DNA from: Holophagales bacterium
Lineage (GTDB): Bacteria > Acidobacteriota > Thermoanaerobaculia > Multivoradales > Multivoraceae
Length of the DNA: 59,896 bases
Assembly: GCA_009843505.1 (NCBI GenBank)
Contig: VYDI01000050.1
Location: forward strand, 101-59,996
Direction: 5' to 3'
The notes below the pieces were generated by a model that was given only the letters and a program-made list of their open reading frames with translations, was not told the origin of the DNA and did no database searches. This document shows positions 25,721-36,383 of the stretch, one piece after another. A program made the position numbers and the translations under genes. Numbering within the stretch: the first letter of the stretch is position 1; every line of letters starts with the position of its first letter.

Positions 25721-27361
25721 TCACCCGCGCCGGATGACAGCCGTGTGGTACGGCTCGAGCTCGTCGATCGCTGACTCCGGCTCTCCCGTCTTCCACGCGA
25801 ACAGCCGCACCGTGACCTCCGACGGCGTCACGTCGAAGAGCGCGAAGCCGTTCTTCTCGAAGGTCTCGCCGCGCACGTCCTGCACCACCGCGGTGGCCGC
25901 CAGGGGTGGCGTCCCCCGCGCGGCCGACGGCCAGCCGGTCAGTGTGCCCAGCGGACCGGTCAGCACCGCATGGACCGGGTTGGCCGAGAGATCCATGCTG
26001 CCGCTGCGTTCGAGGACGGAGTGGCCGATCGCATGCAGGTCGCCCGAGAGAACGATGCCGGCCCGCTGCTGCTGGGAGGTCAGCGACTCCAGCAGGCGCT
26101 GATGCTGCCGCCACCAGCCCTCCTGCCAGAAGTACTTCTCCCGCTCCGTCGTCAGCCTGAAGTTGCTGCCCGCGAAGTCGCCGATCCGCGACACGGTGGC
26201 GCCGCCGTCGTCGAGGTCGGCGACGTCCGGATACCACTCCCGCCACTTCCCGGCCGACCAGCCAAACGGGTGCGACGGAACGTGGAACACCTGCGAGACC
26301 GCCTGGTCCCGCGTGCGCTGGTGCAGCCAGTGCTCCGCCTCCGGCGGCACCAGGCCGGCATGGACGCCCTTGAGCGAAAGGTAGCGGGCGCAGTCGTAGA
26401 TCAGGACTTCGGCCAGCCGGCCGTAGCGGAACGTGCCGAAGGCCTCGGAGATGCCGGGCTCCCGGTCGCCGGCGCCGGCGCCGGAGATCGCCCGCGGCCG
26501 CTCGATGTCGGGGAGGAACTCGGGCAGGTAGGCGTTGCGGGTGAATCGGGCAAAGTCCACCTGGTAGCGGTCGGGCGGCAGGGTGACCATCTGGGGGTCG
26601 GCATCGTCGTTCTCGTAGTAGTCGTGGTCGTCGCTGACGAAGTAGGAAGGCGTCGACCGGAGCATGACCCCGTACAGCTCTGCGATCTGCGGCCCGACCG
26701 CGGCCTTGAGCGAGATCTCGTTGCTCGTTCCGAGCGCGGGCAGGCTCAGATCCAGCCAGCCGATTCGTTCGTAGAACTCGCGGGAACGCCGGCCTCGCTC
26801 CTCGCTGCGGTTGTAGAGCACCGTCCGCTGATCCCAGTAGATGTGGTCACCGATCGCTATCAGAGCCCGCGGGCGGAAGGAGAGCGCCCGCCTCAACAGC
26901 CTGCGGCGAACGGCCAGCGGCAGGAAGAAGCCCGACTCGGGGTGGCCGCCGGCGCAGGTGTAGGCGAGAAACCGGACCGACTCGGGCTGGGCCGAGGGCA
27001 GCGGGAACGTCCGGAGCGGCCACGGGTCGCACAGCGCCTCTCCACCGCCGAGCAGTTGCAGCGCGTACTCGGTGTCCGGTTCCAGACCGGGCGCGTCGAA
27101 GGAGAAGAAGCGCCTGTCCGTGTCCGTGCTCCGGCCCGCGACCACGCGGCCGCCGATGCGCAACTCCGGCACGAAGTCGAGGGACTCGGCGAATGAGCAC
27201 TTGAGCGCCACCCGGTCGTGGCTGGCCGCCGGAATCAGATGCTGGAGCGGCCCGGCACGCCAGCCGTCGTCGGAAAGCGCCGGCGAACGGCTAAGACCGG
27301 TTCCTGCGGCCGCGGCGGCCGCGGTGGCGATGAAGCGTCTCCGGGTCCAGACAGGCATCAT
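25721..27361 (-). CDS. PhoD-like alkaline phosphatase (TAT-exported)
   Basis: A 546-residue metallophosphoesterase. TRRRFIATAAAAAAG near the N-terminus is a twin-arginine export signal. Metal-site motifs of the PhoD family are present: GDHIYWD, SDDHDYYEND and SGDLHAIGH. It would hydrolyse phosphomonoesters or diesters in the periplasm. The start overlaps the metalloprotease stop (ATGA), so the protease and phosphatase are coupled. Confidence 0.88.
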   Translation of the reverse strand: MMPVWTRRRFIATAAAAAAGTGLSRSPALSDDGWRAGPLQHLIPAASHDRVALKCSFAESLDFVPELRIGGRVVAGRSTDTDRRFFSFDAPGLEPDTEYALQLLGGGEALCDPWPLRTFPLPSAQPESVRFLAYTCAGGHPESGFFLPLAVRRRLLRRALSFRPRALIAIGDHIYWDQRTVLYNRSEERGRRSREFYERIGWLDLSLPALGTSNEISLKAAVGPQIAELYGVMLRSTPSYFVSDDHDYYENDDADPQMVTLPPDRYQVDFARFTRNAYLPEFLPDIERPRAISGAGAGDREPGISEAFGTFRYGRLAEVLIYDCARYLSLKGVHAGLVPPEAEHWLHQRTRDQAVSQVFHVPSHPFGWSAGKWREWYPDVADLDDGGATVSRIGDFAGSNFRLTTEREKYFWQEGWWRQHQRLLESLTSQQQRAGIVLSGDLHAIGHSVLERSGSMDLSANPVHAVLTGPLGTLTGWPSAARGTPPLAATAVVQDVRGETFEKNGFALFDVTPSEVTVRLFAWKTGEPESAIDELEPYHTAVIRRG

Positions 27362-27996
27362 GGTTCGGTTCCTCCGAGGAAGGAGCGTAGTCGCTCGCGG
27401 TCGAGGTCGGTCAACGGCAGGAATCGCGGTTGGTCGCCGCTGCGCGCCGAGGTGTCACAGGGCTGGCACATCAGAACGCCCGGCTCCCGCAGGTGTTTCA
27501 GCCCAAGAACGTGCCCGAGTTCGTGGGCGATCACGTTGCGCACGACGTTGTCGCGCTCGTCGCCGGCGGGAATGGCGATGAAGTAGCGGCCATCGTCGCC
27601 GTAAGGCCAGGCGAAGGGCATGAGACTCTGGGCGGAGAGCAGCACGACGACCTCAGCGTCGACCCGGAAGAGCGCTTCCGGCGGTTGGGGCCCCGGGAAC
27701 GACGAATCGAGGCGGCCGGCAAGCTGCGAGAGCTGGTGGGCGTAGTTCTCGAACGGCCGCAGTCCCTCCGAAGGAGCGTCACGCCCTGGTTTCGAGAAGG
27801 GCGCGGCCAGTCCCAGAACCGAGACGGCCTCGTTCCAGAACGAAACCGCCTCGCCCACCATGGCGATCCGCTCGTCATCGGCATCGGCTACGAGCACGGC
27901 GACGCCCCTGGGCCCGCCGTGGGCCGGTTCCGAAGCGGCCGCAACTGGCAGAATGCCCAGCGCAAGAACCAGGGTAGCCCTCCAGGAGAACGTCAT
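27358..27996 (-). CDS. Secreted matrixin-like zinc metalloprotease
   Basis: A 212-residue protein with signal peptide (residues 1-21) and the metzincin zinc site HELGHVLGLKH (His158, Glu159, His162, His168), followed by a Met-containing turn (PGVLM). Length is small for a matrixin, so it has a catalytic domain only. The start codon at 27996 abuts the start of the divergent hydrolase (27997, CATATG). A much longer open frame continues upstream in the same register but lies antisense to that hydrolase and is not believed. Confidence 0.8.
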   Translation of the reverse strand: MTFSWRATLVLALGILPVAAASEPAHGGPRGVAVLVADADDERIAMVGEAVSFWNEAVSVLGLAAPFSKPGRDAPSEGLRPFENYAHQLSQLAGRLDSSFPGPQPPEALFRVDAEVVVLLSAQSLMPFAWPYGDDGRYFIAIPAGDERDNVVRNVIAHELGHVLGLKHLREPGVLMCQPCDTSARSGDQPRFLPLTDLDRERLRSFLGGTEP

Positions 27997-29910
<1,914 letters not shown>

Positions 29911-29924
29911 GTACGACAGCGCCT

Positions 29925-29971
29925 ACTGGGTGCGCCGGCGTCCCCGCCGGCATCCGCCGAAGGCGGCATCC
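29925..29971 (+). repeat. Two-hairpin palindromic repeat, copy 3 (variant)
   Basis: Forward copy between convergent genes. The first half is standard (ACTGGGTGCGCCGGCG, TCC, CGCCGGCATCC); the second stem is changed to CCGCC/GGCGG, still self-complementary, which suggests that the hairpin matters more than its sequence. Confidence 0.75.
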
Positions 29972-29981
29972 GTCAACGACG

Positions 29982-31376
29982 CTACGGTTCCAGCGGCGGC
30001 ACCTGCTGACTGAACTTCACTCCCGTGATCCGGTCCGTGTTGTCCGCCCGCCGCCTCCGGCTCGGCGGGAAGTCCTCCGTCTCCTCGATCCAGGCATCGA
30101 GCACCCGGCTCAACTGCCGGGCAATCCGCTCCACTTCCGGCCGGCCGGCCAGGTTGACCAGTTCGTGCGGATCCGCCTCGAGATCGTAGACCTCGATCAC
30201 CGGCCGTGGCGCCTCGAACAGGCGCGCCTGACCCGGCGTCAACGTCCCCGCCTCGCGGCGCGCCGTCAGGCTGTACCAGGATGCGCTGCGCGAGGCGTCG
30301 GCCGGCGTGCAGAGCGGCAGCTCCGCGTAAGCGTTGCGGATCAGCTTGTAGCGCACGCCCCGCACCGTTCGGATGTGCTCGTCGCAGTTGTGCCAGTTGC
30401 GCTCCGCGAACACGTACTCGCGCCCGGGCGCGGTCTGGTCGGTCAAGGCGGCCGCGAAGCTCTCTCCCTGGAAGCTCTCCGGGATCCCCGCCCCGGCCGC
30501 CTCCAGCAGGGTCGGCGCCAAGTCGATCACGCTGGTCAGGCCCGGATAGCGAGCGCCCGACGGCGTGACGCCCGGCCAGAAGACGATCAGCGGCGTGCGG
30601 ATGCCCGCGTCGTACGCGGTCGCCTTCGCGCGCGGGAACGGCATCCCGTTGTCGCTGAGGAAGACGACCAGGGTGTCCTCCCGAAGCTCGCGGCGGTCCA
30701 GTTCGGCCAGCATTCGACCGATCTCACCGTCCATCCGCGAGATCTCGTCGTAGTAGAGGGCCAGGTCGGCCCGCGTCTCCTCGTCGTCAACGAGGTAGGG
30801 CGGCACCGCGACTTCGCCCGGATCATGGGGCGGATCGACCGCGTCACTTGAGTACGGCCGGTGCGGATCCCGGAAGCCGATCCAGAGGAAGAACGGCCGA
30901 TCCCCCGCCACGTCCAGGAAACCGGGAAGCCCTTCCCAGGTCTCCTCCGAGAACCAGTCGAACTGCCGCTCGCCCTCCGGGCCGTAATGGGTCTTCCGCA
31001 TGTGCCCGGTGAAGTAGCCCTCCCGGGCGAGGTAGGCCGGCAGCAGATCCACCCCGGTCGGCAACGGCGTGTGCAGATCCTCGGCGCCCGTGGCGTGCGG
31101 ATACCGGCCCGAGAGGATGCTGATCCGCGACGGACTGCACGACGCCGTCGTCAGGAAGGCGTTCTCGAACACGACCCCGGTTGCCGCAAGACGGTCCAGG
31201 TTCGGCGTCCGCACGGCGCGGTTGCCGAAGGCGCCGAAGTCGGACCAGCCGGCGTCGTCGGCGACGAAGACGACTATGTTCGGGGACTCGTCGGCGCCGC
31301 GCGCGGGCGGGCTTGCCGCCGCCAGGAGGAGTCCCAGACCCAGGACTCCCAGGCCGGGAGAGCGGAAGCGGCGCAT
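29982..31376 (-). CDS. Secreted sulfatase (arylsulfatase-like)
   Basis: A 464-residue type I sulfatase with signal peptide (to about residue 27). Cys80-Ser-Pro-Ser-Arg84 is the formylglycine-forming motif; VADDAGWSDFG holds the first metal Asp pair and SDNG the later metal ligands. It would desulfate an organic sulfate ester in the periplasm after activation by a formylglycine-generating enzyme, which is not in the window. The ATG at 31376 is chosen by the signal peptide. It ends a run of six minus-strand genes and lies 25 bp after copy E. Confidence 0.9.
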   Translation of the reverse strand: MRRFRSPGLGVLGLGLLLAAASPPARGADESPNIVVFVADDAGWSDFGAFGNRAVRTPNLDRLAATGVVFENAFLTTASCSPSRISILSGRYPHATGAEDLHTPLPTGVDLLPAYLAREGYFTGHMRKTHYGPEGERQFDWFSEETWEGLPGFLDVAGDRPFFLWIGFRDPHRPYSSDAVDPPHDPGEVAVPPYLVDDEETRADLALYYDEISRMDGEIGRMLAELDRRELREDTLVVFLSDNGMPFPRAKATAYDAGIRTPLIVFWPGVTPSGARYPGLTSVIDLAPTLLEAAGAGIPESFQGESFAAALTDQTAPGREYVFAERNWHNCDEHIRTVRGVRYKLIRNAYAELPLCTPADASRSASWYSLTARREAGTLTPGQARLFEAPRPVIEVYDLEADPHELVNLAGRPEVERIARQLSRVLDAWIEETEDFPPSRRRRADNTDRITGVKFSQQVPPLEP

Positions 31377-31401
31377 GGGCTCGCACGCCCGGCCGGCTCG
31401 A

Positions 31402-32490
31402 CTACTCTCCTCCGCCCGCCGCGGCGATCGCGTCAGCCTCCAGCAGGCGCGCACCGCGCATCACGTTGCCCAGCGCGTAGTTCCCCTCGTGGCAGGCGTA
31501 CTCGAAGACCTTGTTGGGCGTCGACCGCCAGACGTACTCGCCGCTCCAAGCCGTCTCCCAGACGTTCGGGTCTTGGACCGTGAAGCCGTACAGCAGGTCG
31601 CCGTCCGCCAGGCGCTGGAAACGCTCTACGACGTGCAGGTCCTTCGTGGCCGAACCGAGACCCGGTTCTTCGCCGAAGTTCGCCGTGTCGACGACCAGGG
31701 TGTCGCCTTCCCACCAGCCGATCGAGTCGCCCATCCACCGCCGTTCCTGGGCCGGCGCGTGCTCGCCGCCGATCCGTACGACGCGGGCGTCGTGGACCAT
31801 CTCGATCAGGATCATCACGTGGTTTCCGGTCTGCACGATCCGCTTGTGGTTGTTGTAGAGGGCCGGCAGCATCGGCGGGCCGCCGGTCGAACTGAAGCCC
31901 ATCAGGCAGCGCTCCGGCAGGGGCCGCTGCTCCATGTTGTCGTAGGGACCGGAGCCGTCCTCATTCTCCTCCAGCCACCAGGCGGTTCCCGTGTTCTTGT
32001 GGCCGAACGCCGCGAACTGAGCTGCCGTACGCGCCATCCCGGCAGGCGTCATCTCCGGATACTGACCGTTCGGCGGATCCGTGATGATCGAGGTCCGCCA
32101 CTTGCCGTCGATCCTGATCACGTTGTCGCCCGGATCCATGTAGAACGCGTTGTAGCCGCCGCTGCCGCCGGACGCGACCTCGAGCCCCGGGTCGAAGATC
32201 GGCGCCCCGCCGACCGGCGGCGCCTCGCGATTCGGATCGCTGGGCTTGAAGTCCGCCTCGTAGATCTCGGCCTTGCGGCGAGCGATCGCAGCCGCCTCTT
32301 CGTCCGTCAGGGTCAGCCGGTCGCCAAACTCCCGCGGCCTCGTGAGGGGAGTCAGCGTAGCCACATCGTAGGCGCCGGAGAGATCCGGCTTGCCGTCGGG
32401 CCGGCGCGGAATCTCGTCCTGCGCGGCAACGGCAATCGGCGCGGCCAGGAGAACCGCCAGGCTCAGGAGAAGGACACGCTCAAGCTTCAT
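31402..32490 (-). CDS. Secreted PDLSG/CHEGNY-family protein, copy E
   Basis: A 362-residue paralogue with signal peptide (residues 1-23, AVAAQ). It has KPDLSGAYDVATLTPLTRP, GDSIGWWEGDTLVVDTANFG, VVERFQRLADGDLLYGF and FEYACHEGNYALGNVMRGARLLE. The ATG at 32490 has GAGGAGG 9 bp upstream; the frame's longer start at 32541 is rejected. Function unknown. Confidence 0.8.
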   Translation of the reverse strand: MKLERVLLLSLAVLLAAPIAVAAQDEIPRRPDGKPDLSGAYDVATLTPLTRPREFGDRLTLTDEEAAAIARRKAEIYEADFKPSDPNREAPPVGGAPIFDPGLEVASGGSGGYNAFYMDPGDNVIRIDGKWRTSIITDPPNGQYPEMTPAGMARTAAQFAAFGHKNTGTAWWLEENEDGSGPYDNMEQRPLPERCLMGFSSTGGPPMLPALYNNHKRIVQTGNHVMILIEMVHDARVVRIGGEHAPAQERRWMGDSIGWWEGDTLVVDTANFGEEPGLGSATKDLHVVERFQRLADGDLLYGFTVQDPNVWETAWSGEYVWRSTPNKVFEYACHEGNYALGNVMRGARLLEADAIAAAGGGE

Positions 32491-32566
32491 TCCGACACCT
32501 CCTCGGTCATCGGTCTCTGGGTGATGTCGCAACGCTACCACTCCAGGCTAGAGCCTGAGCGACAAG

Positions 32567-32596
32567 ACCGGATGCGCCGGCACCCTCGCCGGCTAG
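32567..32596 (+). repeat. Two-hairpin palindromic repeat, copy 4 (half copy)
   Basis: Only the first stem remains (GCGCCGGCACCCTCGCCGGC). Its right end contains the stop codon of the TonB C-terminal protein gene, so the repeat abuts or supplies that gene's 3' end. Confidence 0.6.
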
Positions 32597-33096
32597 CCGA
32601 GCTTGAAGTTCACCGTGACGTTGTGGTTGGCCGGAACCGGCGTGCCGTCAACCGTCGCCGGCTTGAACTTCCACTGCCTCACGGCGTCAACCGCAGCCTC
32701 GCTGAGTCCCATGGGCAGTGACTTCAGGACCTCGATGTCGGCCACGTTGCCCTCATCGTCGATGAGTGTCTTCAGGATGACGACACCCTGGATTCGGGCC
32801 TCCCGCGCAAGGTCGGGGTACTGCGGCGCCACATCATGGACCTTCACCGGCCGATTCGATTCCGGGAGCATCATGCTCTGTTGGGTGCCGGCCGCCAGTG
32901 CGACTCCAACAGCAGCGGACTGTCTCTGCTCGGCCGCCTCCCGAAGCACTTCGACCGCCGCGGCTTCCAGCACCGCGGCTGACTCCCGTTCCCCCGGAAA
33001 CTGAGACCGCACCACGAAGCCGAGAGTGAACGCCACAGCGAGGGCGAGCACCGCCCCAACGATCCTGTTCAGACTTGCCGGACTGACTGCCGTCAT
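32593..33096 (-). CDS. TonB C-terminal domain protein (energy transducer-like)
   Basis: A 167-residue protein with one N-terminal membrane helix (IVGAVLALAVAFTLGFVV) and a C-terminal TonB fold: PQYPDLAREARIQGVVILKTLIDDEGNV and AAVDAVRQWKFKPATVDGTPV. TonB proteins link the ExbBD motor to outer-membrane receptors. The proline-rich spacer of classical TonB is missing, so it may be a minor TonB or an envelope protein with this fold. GGGAGG precedes the ATG at 33096. Confidence 0.82.
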   Translation of the reverse strand: MTAVSPASLNRIVGAVLALAVAFTLGFVVRSQFPGERESAAVLEAAAVEVLREAAEQRQSAAVGVALAAGTQQSMMLPESNRPVKVHDVAPQYPDLAREARIQGVVILKTLIDDEGNVADIEVLKSLPMGLSEAAVDAVRQWKFKPATVDGTPVPANHNVTVNFKLG

Positions 33097-33182
33097 CTGG
33101 TCACCTCCCTGTCGTTGATCGGATGTGTTCACAACACAACCAACGAGGGAGCGACCAGATTCCGGCCGCGAGCCTCGACGCT

Positions 33183-33644
33183 CTACGGCTGGCCCGAGGA
33201 CTCTCGGTCGTCGTACGGCGCGCCAGTGCCCGAGGAACCGGCAAACAGCCGGCGGCCGTCCGGCAGCGTCACGTCTCGGCCGTTCGCCCGCGGCGCCCCG
33301 TCGATCGCCTGGTAGCCCTCGACCAGAACCTCGGTGCCCGGCGCGACCGAGTTCTTCTTCCAGCCGCGGCGCACCAGGGCGCCCGGCGGGCCGCACTCGA
33401 CCATCCAGGCCGTCACCGTGCCGTCCTCGTCGGCGACGTCGATGTGGATCCAGGCATGCGGGTTCACCCACTCGACCTTCGTCACCTTGCCGCGCAGCCG
33501 AACCGGCTTCGTGGCGTCGAACTCGGCGGCGAAGGCGTGGTGGGCGGCTGCTGGTTCCGGTGGTGCGAGAAAGACCAGGCTCAGGGCCAATGCAACGCCA
33601 GGAACCGAAAAGGCCACGCGGGCGAGGTACGGCTTCGTTCTCAT
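33183..33644 (-). CDS. Secreted DUF6152 protein
   Basis: A 153-residue protein with signal peptide (to about residue 33) and the DUF6152 sequence HHAFAAEFDATKPVRLRGKV, EWVNPHAWIHIDVAD and a Gly-Pro-Pro segment. The family is of unknown function and often sits beside PDLSG-type proteins. That is so here: copy F lies immediately upstream (28 bp). AGGAGG precedes the ATG. The conserved HHAF and NPHAW histidines could bind metal. Confidence 0.85.
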   Translation of the reverse strand: MRTKPYLARVAFSVPGVALALSLVFLAPPEPAAAHHAFAAEFDATKPVRLRGKVTKVEWVNPHAWIHIDVADEDGTVTAWMVECGPPGALVRRGWKKNSVAPGTEVLVEGYQAIDGAPRANGRDVTLPDGRRLFAGSSGTGAPYDDRESSGQP

Positions 33645-33672
33645 GCTCACGGTCCTCCTGATGGACACTGCT

Positions 33673-35469
33673 CTACTGTGCTCCCGAACCGGTCTCCGCC
33701 GCGCCGGCCTCCTCGCGGTCCCGGGCGCGGGCGCCGGAGAGGATGTTCGTCATCCCGTAGTTGCCTTCGTGGCAGGCGTACTCGACGAGTTCGTACTGCT
33801 CGTTGTCGAGCTCGAACTCGAACCGGCCGGTCCACGGCTGAGTCCAGACGGTCGGGTCCTCGACCGTGAAGCGGTACTCGAGCCGGTTCGGGCCAAGCCG
33901 CGTGTAGCGCTCGGTGAGCTTCATGTTCTCGCTCGAACCACGGTAGTTCGTGCGGCCGTTGAAGCCCGTGGTCTCCACCACCAGGGTGTCACCCTCCCAG
34001 CGACCCTGGGGATCGCCCAACCACTGCCTGATCCCGGGGCCGAGCGGCTCCCGCTCGGTCGTGGGGACGACGCGGGTTTCGTGGATCATCTCCTTCTGGA
34101 TGGCGACGAAGCCCGGGCTCTGGCTGATCTGGAGACCGTTGTTGTAGATCGACGGCATCATCATCCCCGGCAGACCCCGGCTGATGCAACGGACGTAGGC
34201 GCTCAGGTCTTCGGGCCCCGCGGGCCGGCGCCTGACGTAGTCGCCGAACGACTGGCGGGCGTTGCGCTGCCGCTCCAGCGCCTCTTCCGTGAGCGGCGGG
34301 ATACGCCCGTCCGGCGGATCGATGATCATCGCCACCTGCCGTGACGGCGCCGACTTGACGTAGCCGAGCGTCGTGTCGCGCCACTCGCGTTCGTAGCCCC
34401 AGATGCTTCCGAGGGTGCCGCGCTCTCGGCGGGCTGCCGCCTCCTCGGCGGTCAGTTCCTCGACGTCAGCCAGCTCCTCCGGCCGTTCGAGCGGAATGCC
34501 GTGGGCCTTGTTTCCGGACCACATTCCCTGCAGGTCGGGCGTGCCCCAGGGCGTCCGCGGCACGACGTACGGCTCGGCCGAGGCGACCTCGTCCGCATCC
34601 GACCCGAAGTCCGCGTCGACTCCCTGCCAACCCGGTTCGATCACCGCCACGCGCACGCTGTCCGGAGCGGACACGAAGCCTCGCTTCGCTTCGGAACGGC
34701 CTCCCGCCGGCCGCTCGGGATCCGAGGTGAAGCGGACGCCCCGGTCGCGCAGACCGAGGGCCGCGGTGTCCAGATCAGCGACTTCGAAGGCCAGGTGGTC
34801 GATCGCCCGGCCGGCGCTCGGCGCCGGCTGGCCCTCGGGGTGCTCCGAGGCGAACAGCCAGACCTCGCCGAAGCGAAGGCCGTCCTGTACTCCGCGCAGG
34901 CTCTCCGGCACGCCGCCGAAGGTCTCGCGGTACCAACCAAGGGTTCGCTCCGGATCACTCGCGCTCAGGTGGACGTGGTGGAAGCCCAACGTGTCCAGGT
35001 CTTCGACCACCTCGATCCGCGTGCCCCAGGGATCGAAGATGCGGCCGACCTTGAACAGGCCGGGTTCTTCGCGGAGAGTCGAACCGTCGTCGTAGCGCTG
35101 GAGGCGAACTCCGGAGCCACGCACGCCGACTGCCTCCAGCTCGGCCATCTTCTCCTCGAGATCGGCGAACGAAAAGCCGAGGTGGTCGATGCCGGTGCCC
35201 TGGCTGGCGCCCATGATCGGGCCCTGGTTGAACTCGATCACCGCGTTGCCGCAGTCGATCGCCTCGGCGCGGCCCTCGATCGGCTCGCAATCCAGGTGGC
35301 GCGCGTACCACTTCACCGCCTCGCTGCGCGCGGAGGTGGTCAGTTGCACAGTCACGTCGCCCGCCGCCGCCGGGACCGCGGTCAGTCCCAGCAGGAGCGC
35401 GGCGGCAACGGCCGAAGCGCTAAGGATCGTCGCCGGTCGGGGTCTCTTCACGTCGGCGTAGGTGGCCAT
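33673..35469 (-). CDS. Two VOC (glyoxalase-like) domains fused to a PDLSG/CHEGNY domain, copy F
   Basis: A 598-residue secreted protein with signal peptide to about residue 37. Residues about 39-160 and 165-280 are two VOC domains (HLGFSFADLEEKM with DPWGTRIEVVEDL, and FHHVHLSASDPERTLGWYRETFGG with IDHLAFEVADLD). Residues about 300-590 carry the same paralogue domain as copies A-E: TPDLQGMWSG, GDPQGRWEGDTLVVETTGFNG, LTERYTRLGPNRLEYRF and VEYACHEGNYGMTNILSGAR. The start at 35469 has GAGGAG 7 bp upstream and lies 50 bp inside the end of copy G. This fusion ties the unknown family to small-molecule or metal chemistry. Confidence 0.82.
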   Translation of the reverse strand: MATYADVKRPRPATILSASAVAAALLLGLTAVPAAAGDVTVQLTTSARSEAVKWYARHLDCEPIEGRAEAIDCGNAVIEFNQGPIMGASQGTGIDHLGFSFADLEEKMAELEAVGVRGSGVRLQRYDDGSTLREEPGLFKVGRIFDPWGTRIEVVEDLDTLGFHHVHLSASDPERTLGWYRETFGGVPESLRGVQDGLRFGEVWLFASEHPEGQPAPSAGRAIDHLAFEVADLDTAALGLRDRGVRFTSDPERPAGGRSEAKRGFVSAPDSVRVAVIEPGWQGVDADFGSDADEVASAEPYVVPRTPWGTPDLQGMWSGNKAHGIPLERPEELADVEELTAEEAAARRERGTLGSIWGYEREWRDTTLGYVKSAPSRQVAMIIDPPDGRIPPLTEEALERQRNARQSFGDYVRRRPAGPEDLSAYVRCISRGLPGMMMPSIYNNGLQISQSPGFVAIQKEMIHETRVVPTTEREPLGPGIRQWLGDPQGRWEGDTLVVETTGFNGRTNYRGSSENMKLTERYTRLGPNRLEYRFTVEDPTVWTQPWTGRFEFELDNEQYELVEYACHEGNYGMTNILSGARARDREEAGAAETGSGAQ

Positions 35470-36262
35470 AGAGCAGCTCCTCGGAAAACTCGACACACTT
35501 GTACTCCAGCACCCGGACGTTGTCCTCCAGGCGCCGGTAGAGCGGCATGCGGATCGTCCAGGGACGGGTGAAGACGTTGGGGTCCTCGAGCGTCGCCTCG
35601 TAGGTCATCGTGTTCGGGCCGGTCGGCCTGTAGCGCTCGGTGACGCGCAGCGTGTCGCTGGCGAAGTTGCCTGCACGGTCGAACCAGGCCTGGCCGGTGA
35701 AGCCGGCGGCCTCGACGACCAGCGTGTCGCCTTCCCAGCGACCGTGCGAACGGCCCATCCAGCTGTCGATCGGCGCCGGCTCCGGATTCTCCTTGTCCAT
35801 GTGGATCGTCCGGTTCGCCTCGGCGAAGCCGTAGACGATCATGATGTGGGTGTTGCCCTGGAGGATCTGGAACGGGAAGGGCATGTAGGTCGCCCGCGGC
35901 ACTCCGGGCAGGTAGCACTTGGCCTCGGGGTCCTCGCGCCAGCGGTTCTCGAAGTTCTCTCGCTGCTGCTCGCGAGCCCAGTCCTGATAGGGGATCCCGC
36001 CGCCGACGACGACGCCCTGGCCCGGCGGCATCGCGGTGAGCGTGCCGTACTCCGCCGGTCCACCGGCCGCATTGTGGTCCTCCAGGTTCCAGTGAGCCGT
36101 GTTGATCGCCTGCCAGACGCCGTTGATGTCCGGGTTGCCGTCGTAGTGGCGCGGGACCGGGTCACCGGCGTCCTGCGCCAGTGTCTGCACCGGCAGGGTC
36201 AGCACCAGGCCGGCGAGCGACAGCGCCCGCCGCCATGGTTTCGAGTGGCGTCGTTTCGTCAT
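35420..36262 (-). CDS. Secreted PDLSG-family protein, diverged copy G
   Basis: A 280-residue member with signal peptide (to about residue 29, TLAQD). It starts NPDINGVWQAIN and keeps GRSHGRWEGDTLVVEAAGFTG and RVTERYRPTGPNTMTYE, but the terminal CHEGNY block is replaced by LEYKCVEFSEELLYGHL. It lacks the long middle region. It is the first gene of the minus-strand run and overlaps copy F by 50 bp. It is likely a subfamily with a different ligand. Confidence 0.75.
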   Translation of the reverse strand: MTKRRHSKPWRRALSLAGLVLTLPVQTLAQDAGDPVPRHYDGNPDINGVWQAINTAHWNLEDHNAAGGPAEYGTLTAMPPGQGVVVGGGIPYQDWAREQQRENFENRWREDPEAKCYLPGVPRATYMPFPFQILQGNTHIMIVYGFAEANRTIHMDKENPEPAPIDSWMGRSHGRWEGDTLVVEAAGFTGQAWFDRAGNFASDTLRVTERYRPTGPNTMTYEATLEDPNVFTRPWTIRMPLYRRLEDNVRVLEYKCVEFSEELLYGHLRRREETPTGDDP

Positions 36263-36383
36263 TTCGTCTCAGTTCGGAACGGACGGGGAGCATACCAACC
36301 GCCATCGCCTCGCGAGCAGGCGCGCAATACACTCGGCGCTCATCTTTCAGCACCTGTCTTTCGGCACCTGGGGGGCCCCTGCG

